Assembly: GCA_012295275.1 (NCBI GenBank)
Contig: CM022665.1
Location: 31,736,957-31,800,956, forward strand
Source: Chrysomallon squamiferum
Lineage: Eukaryota > Mollusca > Gastropoda > Neomphalida > Peltospiridae
Direction of reading: 5' to 3'
Length of the DNA: 64,000 nt
The translations under genes and the position numbers were made by a program. Positions 15,301 through 29,700 of the stretch are shown here, in pieces; within the stretch, counting starts at the first letter, position 1; each line of letters opens with the position of its first letter. The notes beneath the pieces were generated by a model. It saw only the letters and a list, made by a program, of their open reading frames with translations, searched no databases and was not told the DNA's origin.

Positions 15301-18300
15301 GGATTCGTATTGTTTTCCTTAAAAGTTATGTTTAAACAAATATTTTAATAAAAATGTATATTATGGACAGGTTAGAGATTTTCAGTTTAATCATTTTCTT
15401 TCTTTTGAATATTATCTTTGTGATATGTAAACATGTGCATTAAAACATATTATTAAGAATGCTTGAAAGTGGTTTATAAGTTAGACAAATATTTTGAATA
15501 TTTGTTATTCAGCTGCTGAATGGCAGAAGATTTAATCTTTCTTTTCTTAACCATAACTGTTTAGTTAATAATACATGATATTCCGTTCCAATTATGAACC
15601 TGGTTTCACAAATCACTGACAACTATTTTTTTATTCAAATTTCAAGGCTCTGTATCAAAAGATTGAAAATGATATCTTTGTTATTAATTATGGGTGGGTA
15701 TGTTGTTTTTTGTTTGTTTGTTTTGTGGTTGTCGTTTTTTTGGTTTTTCCATTTTTCTATTACTAACACTAAATGTACTATTTACTCACGGTTCAATAAA
15801 TTTTAATAAGGTTTCATACTTATTTTATAGCAGTTATTATTTAAGCCTCTTGATCTAGTACAATTCAGAATGATGATTTCTTTCATCACAATTTTACTGA
15901 ATAGTTATTTGGTCACTGAATGGTTCAGCGTAAAACACATTTAATAAACCATAAATTTACTTCCCTCTATTGATCTTTATTAATGAAGTAAAAAAGCACC
16001 AAGGATTCTGTTCATGTCTTACACGTACAGTGACCTCTTTCTTGAGATCCACCATCAGAAAGAAAACAAGATGTCATTGCTGCTTGCCAAGTTCTGCTGT
16101 ATGATGATTACAAATCAATCCATTTATTGACATCACAGATCTCACTATATTGGTGAACTCACAACAAGCAAGGACCATTTATCAAACTTGTTGAGAACTA
16201 CATCAATATTTCTTTTCAGAAAGGTTAACCATGTAAACTGAACTCAGAATACTTACAAAGCTATGAATAGATTTTAAAATGTCATTAATTTTCTTACAGT
16301 ACCAAAAGCACATCATTAAAAATGTAATGTTGAATAAAAAGAGAACAGTTATCAGAATGTAAACAGATATTTATGAGAAAGTATATTCATGTTAATATAA
16401 GATACTTTATGTAAATAATTATGTTGATGGTAACATGATTTAATGTTGTATATTACAAATAAACAACTGATAGATACAGCCAGTGTATACTGAATCAGTG
16501 CCTTTACTCTGTTTCACAAAGTGGGTGAGTAAAATAAATACCCCCAAAACCCCACCAACTCCAACCCTCCAAAAATCCAAACAAACAAATCCTGTTATTT
16601 CTAAATATATACAAAACACATTAAATTTACAACTGTTATTTGATCTGAATATCCACATTTATTGTTTGATGGTGGCTAGCCTTTGCTTACTAAATCCTAA
16701 AACAAACAACTTTAAATCTGCCCTTTGTGGAGTACCACAACACAGTATGTTTGGAACCTTTTGGTAAACAGATAAACATGAGCATAGCACCATTTACATA
16801 AAAGCTACATGGCACACACTGCCAATATTTGCTTCACTGATTTGAATGGCTTCAATCAGAGAATGGTAAAGTCCATGCCTTGGACAAAGTGTGATTTGAC
16901 TTCTTCTGCCCATAACTTGGAAGTGGCATTGTCAATAGAACTCGGGAGTTTCAGAGTGAACAATCTTTATAATTATTAACCAGATTAGTAGTCATTACTT
17001 CATTTAGTTATCATAACATTCAGTATTTTTTTTATTATTATTGTTTTGTTTTGTTTTGTTTGTTGTTTTTGTTTGGGTTTTTTAACCAATGTTTTAGTTT
17101 CATTACTAGCTACATATTTCTATGAAACATTATATAAACCTTTCATTATAATGAATCTCAAAAATTATAATTATTTTGTATTACTCTCTTTATTTATAAT
17201 ATTAAATACTTTTCTTAAACAGCTAATACAATAATTTTACTAAATTCATAGCCATATTTCATTTCTTTTAATTGTTTTTCCTTTTTTCCTTTTTAACATG
17301 TTACTGTAATTTTTTGATATTCTTTTAAAGATGTAAATATGCATTAAGTAAAATGCTTATTAAAATATTTTAGATATTTAAGAAATATTATTAACAAATA
17401 AATGCCTTTTAATATTAAAGCTTAAATGCAAATGTTAAAAGTAAAAAGCATTTGAACATCTGTAATAAAGTTTTTAGGAATTTGATACAAATAATGACTT
17501 GCTCAAGTGAACTGAGAAACATGATCCATTTCTTATGTACATGTAGTATTATTTATTGACAAAAGTTTACAACTGATTGCACCAGAATGAAAATTCCAAA
17601 ACACTTATAAACCCCGAGATGTCATATTAGGTATCTCTACAAGTGAGTATTCATAAAAAGTCAATTGTCAAGACATACATTATTCAGTCAATCCTGTTAA
17701 GATATTCATGTATCAAACATTTGTTTGTATACAGTAAAATGATACTCAGTCACAGGACAAGAACATTAACTACAACATTATTATATAAAAATTGCTTGGA
17801 ATTATTATTATTATTATTATATTCAAATATTTACTTTATTTTTACATTAAAAAAAGAATAAGAATAATACCAATAAAGACTATAGTCCACTAACATAATT
17901 TATAAACCCACAGAAATACAAAGCTTTCTGGAAGAAACAGACACAATTTATTATAGTACATTTGTTTAACAAAATCCAACAGATGTCATCAATCTTAAGA
18001 AAGCCAACCTGTTTTTGTTAACTGTATTTTTATCATTATCATTTTTTATTTTTGTTTGTTTATTTCTTTTCTTCTTTTTTTTTTTCTTAAAAAAAAGAAA
18101 AAGAAAAAAAGAAAGAATAGAAGTGGAAAAGAAATAGTTCTGTAATGTACAATTACTGTGTTTTCTATGACACCAGGTGACCTTCATGAATCTATGGAAG
18201 ACATGTTTTCTTTACATCTTTGACTAAATCATGAGCCTGAATGCACAAGATACACAAATGTGAAGAATTAGTGAAACCAATAACTTGTTTAGGCAAAACC

Positions 18301-20712
18301 TGAACAGCTCCCAGTTGCTTGGTGTTGATAGTGAGGCTTCATGTGAAATACAAACAAAAAAATTGATAACATCAAAGGAAAATATTTGGGTACAGTATTT
18401 GGGTATCAAGATAAAATAATTCATTGTTTTCTTTTACTTTTAAGTGCTGCAGTGGGATTAATTTACAATAGACTGTAAGTGTATTGTTCATGTAAAGTAA
18501 ATACATGACAGTCTGTTTTTAATAATAGTCTTATTGTTATTACATGGTGTGATTATACTGCAACATAAATATATTTAACAAACCATGACTGATTACAAAA
18601 TAATTTATAATCATAATGACATTAAATCCAAATGAAACAGCTATACCACCATGATGTAACAATAAGATTAGTTTGTAACTTCTTTACACTGAATAAATAA
18701 TCAGTATTTTTATGTTTTTGTGATATTACTAAGTAAGAATATTCTATAACGTGATTGATTGCTTAACAGTAAATATTGCACTGAATAAAATTAATGTTCA
18801 CTGGAATGATCACTGAACGCTTCAACCATGTACTACTTTCTCCACCCTGAACATTAACAAGATATCATACTCATTATGTTTTAAATAAACAAAAGAATTT
18901 AAAATACAAAAGCCTGTATGTTTCAGTAATCCATTTCCAACAATTTGATGGATCTGTTCATAAGAAAAAGAAAATAAAGAGAAAACAGAGGTTCACATTT
19001 TAATTCCATACAAAACTGGTATGAGTTTTAAGTGTTGGCTTTATCCTTTTTGGGGGCTTGGACTTGAAAGAGATTATTATTCCATTAACCTATGGCTAAC
19101 TTAACCATGTTTGTAACAGACAAACTGAAATCTTTAGCTATATATAGTGTTGTCTGTTAGACTCTAACTTAATATTCAGAAAGCTGACTGCTGAACAGTT
19201 TAGTGATCATATTCCCAAATGGGCATCACATGATTGAAAACCAATCACCCATAAAGACCTTGAGCTCTTCACTTGATGACCCATTACACTGACCATTACA
19301 CTTTATATCCACTGCTTCATAACACTTCCATCAAAACCAGCCTACATTAGGTATTTGCTCATAAAGTAGTATCATTATTATTTTAACATTAACTGAACCA
19401 AAACATACTGAACTATTATTTACTGAGTGTCTTATAGTATTTATGAAAGAGATACTATAAAAATGTCCAGTACTCCATTACTATTAACTGAATACTATAA
19501 TTCTAGTTCAAATATTTAAAAGATGTGTTTATGTGTGTGAATTTATTTCCAAAAACTACAAAAAAAAAAAAAAAAAAAAAATTTGGCCGCTTTTTTTTTT
19601 AAAGACCAGTATATTAATTAAAAGTGTTAATTGTAATGACAGAAACTTTTTAACAATTTAATCTACACTCTTAAATACAAATTATTATAATAATTACCAG
19701 GTCTATATTTTTGTTTTTATACATCATTTTGCTTTCTGAAGATTACTACCAATTCATAAAATAGAAGAAAAAAAACCCCTGCACATGTACATTTCTTGAT
19801 TCAAAACAATAATGCGCTTTGTCTTTGATTAAAATAAAATTAAGACTTATACTTTCACCACACAAATGAACTGTATTATAATGCTATACTTAGGAAAATG
19901 TTTCTTTTTTTAACTTGCCTTTTCTTTCAATAATAAGTGAACTATTTGTGGGGTTTTTTTTCCTACTGAAGACAAAATCACTTTATTACCTGCAGATACC
20001 AACTGTCTTCACTGTGCTGGTGTGATAACATGTGTTAGTAATTCTGAAAGTGAAGATCAGTTTATTACCTGCTGACACTGCTTACAGCCACTATAAACCA
20101 GATAATGCAGCTGTGTACAATGGCTGCAGGTTGTAAGTCAAAATAGCAATTCAACAAAAAGAATTACCTGAACAAAATTTATTAGAGCAGCTTAATGGAG
20201 AAGGTGGTCATTATTATTATTATTATAAAAAATTAAAATGCACTGCTTGATACCTTGTAATTTATATAAAAATTTAAACAAAACATACCATATATGCATG
20301 CCATAACAAATATGAATTAAAGACTATTGCAATATATCTAAAATACATAATGGAATTAAAATGTTTTGAAGACTGGTTACTTTTTATTTTTGAGTTATAC
20401 ATGCAGTTTGATTTTTGTTCTGTTTTGCTAGTTGAAATGTTCTGAATAAACAAATAAATAAATATGAATAAATATAATAGTTAAGTCTGTGTTTAAAACT
20501 AAACATTTATAAATCAAATAAGCTTGATCTTGTATGAAAACAAAAAGCTGTAACAGCCATACATCAACATATAAAACCCACATTTTAAGACTATCATGAA
20601 TGAGAAAGTGCAGATGTATTACGCACAAAGTATCAAGTTTTTTGCTATTTCAACATAGATGGAATATTTTGTTACAGTGCATATATATATTACATATAAT
20701 GGGCTTTAAAAA

Positions 20713-20745
<33 letters not shown>

Positions 20746-23700
20746 TAAAATAAAATAATTTAAAAAAATAATAATAATTTAAAAAAAAAAAAAATATACA
20801 AAAAAACAAACATATTCAAACATTTACTGATTAATACTGGGGTTATTTATCATGCAGTCAAGAGATATATTTTTTTCTGCTATCCATGAAAATGTAAACT
20901 GACAAATAAAGAAAATCTAAACTGTATATATAGTGAATATGCAACTACAAAACTATAATGTAAGCCATTAGCAGTATGATATTCAGAAGTTATTCTATGA
21001 TGACATATATACTGCTGTGTTACGTTGCTTCTGTTTGTTAACTAATAGAAATATCTGTTTACATTCTGATGGCAAGTTTGACACTATGTGCTTAGTAGAA
21101 CATGCTCGGAAAATGCAGCTGACATTCATCATGCATTATCTCAGATTTAAAAATGTATTCAGTAATTACCAGGAGTGAAAAGAACAGTTACAAAGTTCAG
21201 AAAAACAAACTTGTGTCAGTTTTGACTCATATGTTTTAAAGTACTGGCTTAAGAACATATCTTCCCTAACTAGTACTCCTAGCAGCTCTTATCCCAACAA
21301 TTCATAATTATACATTTTACATTTATCTTTACTTATTATAATTTTTTTAATAAACATATTTTTTTAAATAAATATGTCATAACTGAAGACACCATGATCA
21401 TAGTTTATTTTTATAAACTTAAAAAATATAAAAAATGTTTGTTTGTTTAAATGTAACATTCATTCAGATTTTGAAAAAATAAAAATATAAAAACTTGCAT
21501 TACACAAATCCAAACAAAATAAAGTAAAATTATAAAAGATAAAAGAATTCTACTTTTAAACAAATCTTGAAATAATTTTATCAACTGTCTAGGTGTAATA
21601 AATATGATACATTTCATGAACAGTAAAATTCTACTTTACAATTTCTAGTAACCTCAGTTCATGGTTTGTTAAAACCCAATCTAGTGATGACAGTTATAGA
21701 CACATTTTATACTGGCAAACCTTTGAACATGTTAATTATTTTACAGATATTAGCAGCACCAGAGAATGTCTCTTTCAGACTATGAGCATAAACATTTTAT
21801 GAGCTCAAATATTTACCTCTCTGCTGGCAGTGAAAACAAGCCCATTATTTTGAAGAACATATTCATTTCAAAGGGACTCAACTCCAGCACTATCTCTTAA
21901 TGTACATTCTGGATATAGTCCAAACAGCTGGATTCAGTTGTTCAAACATTTGTTAAATTAAAATAACCTGTGATTTGTTAACAACAGTGATTAAAACAAA
22001 ATAAATGGAAAGAAATATTTCTGAAACAACACCCCAGCATGCTGATTATTATCACAGTGAGGTATTAACAAACAAATATGATACTGTAAAAAAAATGTAA
22101 GAGTGTAACTGGTTTGATGAGTTACACAAAACAGCACAAAAATACAAACACACACACACAAAAAACAAACAAAAAACAACAAACAAAATGTATTATTATT
22201 CAGTTGTTATGCAGTAACTCAGTCATTACAGGACAAATAAAACATGATCACATGGTCAGTTTTCTTTAGTGCACCATTGGCTATATTTCTAATTCCAGCC
22301 TGTACAACAATGGTTTGTAAATGGCTATGATAAATGCTAGACTACTGAGAATTAAATCCATATAAGACCTGTTGTTGGTGTGTACAAAAGTATCCAGTAT
22401 GTAGCTTTTTCCCTGTATTATTTTATTTAATAACAATAATTAAAACAAAGAAAACATAAACTAATAGAAATATTAAATATCTAAAATACAGCTTTGGAAT
22501 TTGGTTTCATTTTATACATCATACATGAATGTCTTTTTTTTCTCTCTTTTTGTTTTTCCCTTTTTAAAAAATAAATAAATAAATTAACAGAAACAGCAAG
22601 AAAGAATGAAAAAGGAAATATAATGGAAAAAACAAACAACAACAACAGCATTAATCACATACATCAGCATATAAAATATCAACTGTTACAATAATTACAC
22701 ACACACATTAAGTAAGGTTGAAAGAAACAAAAATTACTAAGATGTAAGGTACTTAAAAAAAATAATTTAAAAAATATAAAAAATTAATTAAAAAATAAAA
22801 GGTTTCACATTATACCTGCTTATTTATTCAACAGAAATATTAAATTTTAAATGAGATCTTAAAGTTAAAAAAAATCTTAATTCTGATAGGTAACGTATTT
22901 AAAAAAAAAAAAAAAAATAGCAGGTTTCACCTTGCTTGTTTATTTTATTTACTCTGCTGAAAGTAGATACAAAGCTTTACTGAAATTTGTTCTATTTTAC
23001 ACAGCCACCAAAGCTTTATTACAGAGAAAGATGAAACCAAAAACCTGTTGTGAATGATATGTACAAATAAAGATTGTTTGTGACAGGTGAAGTTCAGGAA
23101 AATGAATCTGTCAGCAAGATCACTCTGTTTGATCTGTTTATCATAGTTCTCTTTGCACGAATATTGACCAGCCACTGCACACAAAACCAAGCTGTAAGTC
23201 TCTGTTAAAGACAGTGGTATTATATTGTCTTTGGATGAAAGTACTTTATGTGTTTTTGTCCAAGGATAAAAGGACATTCAGGTGTCCTGTGGTGTTTTTG
23301 TGAGAACTGCTACACCTAAGCCATGTATAAATTTAGAAAACAATCTGATAATAATCAAGACACCTTTGAATATTTGTAATTTCCTAAATGTTTTATGAAA
23401 GACATTTAGCTCTCATCTAGAAGAAGGAATGTAAAAATAAACTAATGTTTGTTAAGTGTGTAGATATTAACCACCTACTTGTCAACACTTGTTTTCTTAG
23501 AAATAAAAACCGACATCCATTTTTAAAAGTGCTATTTTTCTTTTGTAAGTAGATGAACTTTAAACATTTTAAACTAGTAGACTATACAGTGATAATGAAT
23601 GTATGCAACTGTTAATATCTATAACAAACAATTCATTATGAAGAAAGATTATTTTTATTTTCTAAATAAAGCATTAGCAAAATATTTCCTTTATTTTAGG

Positions 23701-26700
23701 GTGTACACAAACTTGTTTGACTCATTTTGCCTGAAGCAACATGATGTTATTATATTGTACTACCTGTGATAAATACATTCTTTTATAGTTATAGTATACT
23801 AGATCCTTTGTTTCATAAACATTTATTCTTACTGTCAAAATCAGCATTATGCATATATATAGTTTTAAATTCTTAGCATACTTAATATTTCAAAAAGATT
23901 TATATCTGTACTGTTAACAAATTGATATTTTAAATTATTCTGTTTTTTTTTGGTTTATTTGTTTATTGATGGATTTTTTCCAAATCCCTGAAAAGCCTAC
24001 TACTTATGTAATTTAACAAAAATACACAACAAACAAGCAAATTAAGTAATATAGTCTGAAAATTATTTTTGAAATACTGAAAAAAGGAGTATATGTGTGT
24101 GGATGTGCACATGGGAATATTGTGACCAGTTCTATTTCTTCTTCTTTTTTCATAATAAAATGAGAAATGATCTAAAAAATTCTGAGTACTTCCAGTCTAA
24201 ACTAACATAAAAGTCAATCTTCTTGGGAATATATTATATGAAAGCTGTAATAAAATTCATTTAATTACATAGATTAACATGTTCAGTAGGTGAATGTGTC
24301 AAACTATAAATCAGTTTTAACTGTCTGGCACTGTTCCATTTGTCTAGTTCTAGTACTGAAATGACACTAAACCAAACTGCCAGGGAATACATACATATCT
24401 ACAGGACAGCAGAGTGAAATATATCAAATACAAAAGTATCAATCAAAGAACTAGCTATTGCTAGATCACATAAATTATATTTTATGTTAAGATAATAAAG
24501 TTATAATTATATAGGCATTAATATCAAATTTGACAATATAGTCTGTGAGTTAATTTACATGTCAAATTTTATGTAACTTTAAATTGTCAGTATGGAAATC
24601 AAGGCCACTTACCACACAGATATATTAAATTAAAATGAAAAAAATAACAATTAAATAGTAAAAAGATACATGCAGGTCTTAAATAAAAGTTGTTTCATCG
24701 TGCATTTAATTTGTAAAGTAATCTTGCATGAAAGTGTATACTTATCATTTCTCATGTTGAACTGAAGGATTAATGTATATGTAATACTTTATCATATTAA
24801 TCTACTACACATAAATCAATAAGTGAAAAAACATTCTCAACAAAACTATTATATTCCCTTAAAATACTAGTTAAATTTGGTTACTAATATAATATTATAC
24901 AAGAACTTTATTACTAATTACTGTGTAGGTTGGTCTGACAACTGAGAATCATATGAATAAATTTATAATATATTTATGAACAGTAGGAATTAAACACTGA
25001 ACAAAAGCTTGTATTATATTACACAATTTAAAAAAAAAAAAAATTTTAAATCTCATTTATAGCTTTTGCCATTATTTTGTTTCTTAGCTAAGAGACCTGG
25101 GTGAAATGCAATGTAGTTACAGTACATATATCAAATTAAAAAATAAAGATATATTAGAAATAAAACACTTCTTTTATCAACAAACCTGTTGTGATAAATG
25201 TTATAACACCATAAAACAGTTCCTAGTGCAAAACAAAACATGTACAATTCCTTTTGTTCTTTAACAATAAGACAATTAAATACTGAGAAACTACAAGCTA
25301 TCAACATTATTATCCAGGGATTCAGTTAACTTTGTTTCATCACTGAGGTGTATTGTCTATAACCTAACTTCTAATTAACATCATCACTTAGAGAACATCA
25401 TATTTAATCCAACATAAACCATCAAAGAAATTTATCTTAAGAAAAAGTCAATTAAGATTAAATTTCATGACACAAGACTGACTAGTACTTAAAATGTATT
25501 AAAATTTACATCTAGATTAGTTTCTTTATACTTAAAATTAACATGTAACAAACATAATTATGCAAAGACTAAACAAAATTATTTCTCATCAATTAAATGG
25601 AAGTCTAATTTTTAAAATTTAATGTGGATATTATTTATTTTATAAATGTTTTTATTTTAATGTGCTCTTTGCAACTCAGTACAAAAATGTTGAAAGAAAA
25701 AAAAACTATCATGATTATATTATATATATATTTAAACATGATATGATATGATATTAAAACATCAGTTGAAATTAGTACATTTTAAACAAAATCTAGAAAA
25801 CACTGTGCTAGAGTCAGACAGAAAAAAGGAACCAGACACAACAATGAGTCATCAAGTCCTGCCATTGAGAATGTAACAGCAAAATTCCTCCATTGTCTTC
25901 AGGACAATTACCTTTATATCTGCTTTTAACTAGAGAGATCAATTATGGTTATGTTGGGAAAAGATTTGCATTTCTAAGAGATGAGAAGACTTCAAAAAAA
26001 AAAAAGAAATGTATGTTTTGATAACATATAATACAGTTTATCTTTAAAGACACAGCTCATAAACATTTTATAGATTTTTACCAACTTTCTCTGATTTCTG
26101 TTTTATTCAGAAAGTTAAATTAATGCAGAATCAAATGATCCAGGGCTTCCATACCTTAATACACAAGTACTCACTGTGACCACATCCTTTCAACTAGCCT
26201 ATTCAGACAATTCCTGGTTTTCACTGAAATGACATGAGTGTCATTACTGTGGCCACCTAAGAAGGCGGTAGGAGCACAAAAGATGCTTTATGAAGAAGTA
26301 TATATGCATGAATAGACAGAAGTACACAGTTACAGAGAAGAATTGATGGAAACAAATGGAAGGCAAATACAGTCACGTGCATAAGTAAAAGTATAAATAA
26401 ATCCACTCATGGTCCAGAACTGTATATAAAGAAAGGAACATACCATTATGTAAACAGCCTTCAAATATACTGTGAATAAATGAAATTTATCCTTCATTTA
26501 GATTTAAAAAGTTAAAAAGTGTTCTATAAGATACTTTTTTAATTTTTAAAAAGTGACATATATTATAGTTGTACATCATACAAATGCATTTTAGCTGATT
26601 CACTCATTGCTGAACAAACTGAAAACAAGTATCATAGATGAAGCAGATGAGATTAACTGAAAATCATTTTTATTATGTAAATGTATGTAGCATCTATTCA

Positions 26701-29700
26701 AAGTAAAATATCTTGGATGTTCCAAATAATGAGAAAACTGAGAAAATCATTCCTGCAAATTTACACAGAAAATTTAAGCTTCAACTGTTCTAGCCTGCAA
26801 CTCTGAGATCTTGATCACAGATCAATACCATGGCTATGCTATATTTACCAATGGAAAGCAGCATGTAATCAACAATTCAATTCCTCATCAGATTAGGATG
26901 GTCACAAATGTTGCAACCATTGTATGGCAGACTTGCACAATGCCTAGATCCCTCTCCTGTCTAAGACAAATCAATAGCAATTCACAGGAATCTAACAAAT
27001 CTTAAGATGCAAGATTCAAATATTCAGACAGTATAGTTATGTATATTTTATTTATGATTTATGTCCCACTTTAATAACAGTTTGAAAATCAAGTTTATAT
27101 ATTCAAGAAAAGATCAGAAAACATGTTATATTATCTAAATAAAATTTATAATTCAGAAAATAATAGCAAACATTTTACTTCATAATGACTACTAAAATAA
27201 ATTACTACCAATTTATGTGTGTATTTACTTTGTATTTATTGTGTGTGTATGTGTGTGTGTGTTTTATAAATTGCTTTGAATATATTCTTGTGTTATTCTT
27301 TAAAAACAATTAGGATAAGGAGTTTCTTTATATGGAATTCCCAAAGTTCTTTACATCCTCTTTTGTGAACTACTGCATCTGTCTTTTGCTAATAATCCTC
27401 ATGACTGCTAATTATCATGAAAATGACAAAAAAAAAAAAAAAAAATGTTTAGCAATATTTTACTTATGACAGGTTACAATTTTTCACATTATAATTCAAA
27501 TGTTAATAATGTTAATAATTTTCAAGAACAGTTTTTGGATGTAAGCAGTAAGCTAATTTACTGAATCAAGATCCTTGTTTGTCTCCAGTTCTTAAATTAA
27601 GACTTAAGAATAAGTTGATCAGAATAAATCTATGAGGTTACTCTTAGTATCAGTATGTGTGTGGGGGTTATTTTCTATTTCTTTTTTGCTTAATATTTAA
27701 AATAGGTATGTGCTTGAATATATTATAATTATAGATTTCTTAATCATTTTTCATTAGTTTAAGATAAAGCTTTGAATATAATTTTATAACATTTAAAATT
27801 ATGTTTACATTTAGAATCTAACCAGTCTAATAATCAGGAACTTGCATAATAAATATACTATTACCAGAAGCAAAAATAAAAGGTCTGGTAAATTTAGAAT
27901 AGTCATAAAAGACGTCTAGACACACACTTAAAAACTGATTAATACTGACACTTCTGAGCTACAGTACTCAGTAAAAAAAAAAAAAAAAAAAAAAAGTAGA
28001 AGAAAGAAAGAAAAAAGAAAAGAAAAATCACCAAATTTTAGCAGAATGCAATTTATTTTACCATTTTTATTCTGCTACTAACAATTTGCAACTCGGAAAC
28101 TTATTACATGTATACTGATTAGGTGATTTAGCTGCTTCAATTGATAAATGAATTTTTGCTGGTTGAGATAATCTTACAAATGGTACTTTTCCTAAGTTAT
28201 GTGACTGTGGCAAAGGAAAGGAGGTCTCATCAGTATTCAGTCAATAATGTCTGAGCTGTGTAAAAGAAACAGTTAAAAAAATGTTATTTATCTGCTTCAA
28301 ATAGCACAAAAATAATAAAATAAAAACATAGAAATATCAAATTAGCTAGAAAAAATGCCGGTTATTCTTTGCATAAGAGCAAACCCAAATTTAATATATT
28401 AATATTAGCATTCTGGTCTGAACATTTATCTGTTTCATATTATGATAAAAATGTTGATGAATTTGTATGTGCAATAATATATATATATATAAATACTAAA
28501 AACAAAATAAAAATCCATGAAACAAGGAAACCCAGCAAAATAGAATTGTTTTTAAATTCCACATCATTACTTATTAAAACTATGCTCTGCTAAGCATAGT
28601 TACACATCTCTGCAAAATATACATAACAAAATATGTATTAAATGATGAAAATTTTACATTTACATTTTTAATAATAAAAGTATTATTACCAAGAACTTAA
28701 ATGTATTATTTTTATTATCATTTACAGTACACAACGCAGTGTTAGTGAAAAGCACCCCTATTAAATAATATATCTGTGAAAGGTATAATAGTGCATGAAA
28801 CCAGAAACTGGATGAACACAACTGCTAATAACTCTGCTTGCCCAGTTTAATAATAAAATGGCGTGACTGCCTACTAAAATGCTTGAAGCAAAGAGATACT
28901 TGATGAGAACCTGACAGATAGAACCTCAGTGTCAGTTTTTATCACTGTAATCTTAGAATTATGATTGCCTGGATCACTGGCTGTTTGTTTTTAATTACCC
29001 ACAATCCTTTGAGAGATTTTCCATAATTATTGTACTGTCAAGTTTAATCACATCAATCACTATTATTCATCACTGTTTTATTCAAATGATAATTATTACA
29101 ACATAGAATACACATTCTCTGCTGGCATTTCTTTAAATTCAAATGTTGCAAATGTTTATTGTTAAAATTATGTAAATATTATTAACTTTTATCATCATTA
29201 CATGTAAGTTAAATATTACAACTAATTGTACATGTACTACTTTTTATTTACATTTTAAATGTTATGTCTGTAAACCAAACCAAAATTAACATTATCTATT
29301 ATGCTTTTATTGCCATTATCATTATACTGGTATTAACAATAAACATGCCATTAGCATATTATCATAAGTTTGATATTGGTCAGTCATCATAACCTCAACT
29401 AAGATCCATGTTCAGAAGTGGTTAAACATTCACAACAATTTTACCAGACCATTTATCTCTGAAACATTGCACAGACATGGTTTCTGATTAGGATTTAAAG
29501 AATGAACACCATGATGCTAGCTCATGGTTGACACTGACAAGTCAACAAAGAAATGTACCAGGATAACTTTAACATGTCTCTAATTAATAGCATATGTGTA
29601 GCTGTTAGCTTAAGCTGGTACATCTGCAATATATCACATTTAGCTAACCCAAGACATATTTAGTTCTATAAATTTGTGAATTTTATTGCTAATAACCAAT

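Noticed and set aside
22945-23277. 110-residue minus-strand open frame
   Set aside because: Longest frame in the first intron, but without family resemblance, codon-level regularity or splice context; expected by chance in a window of this size.
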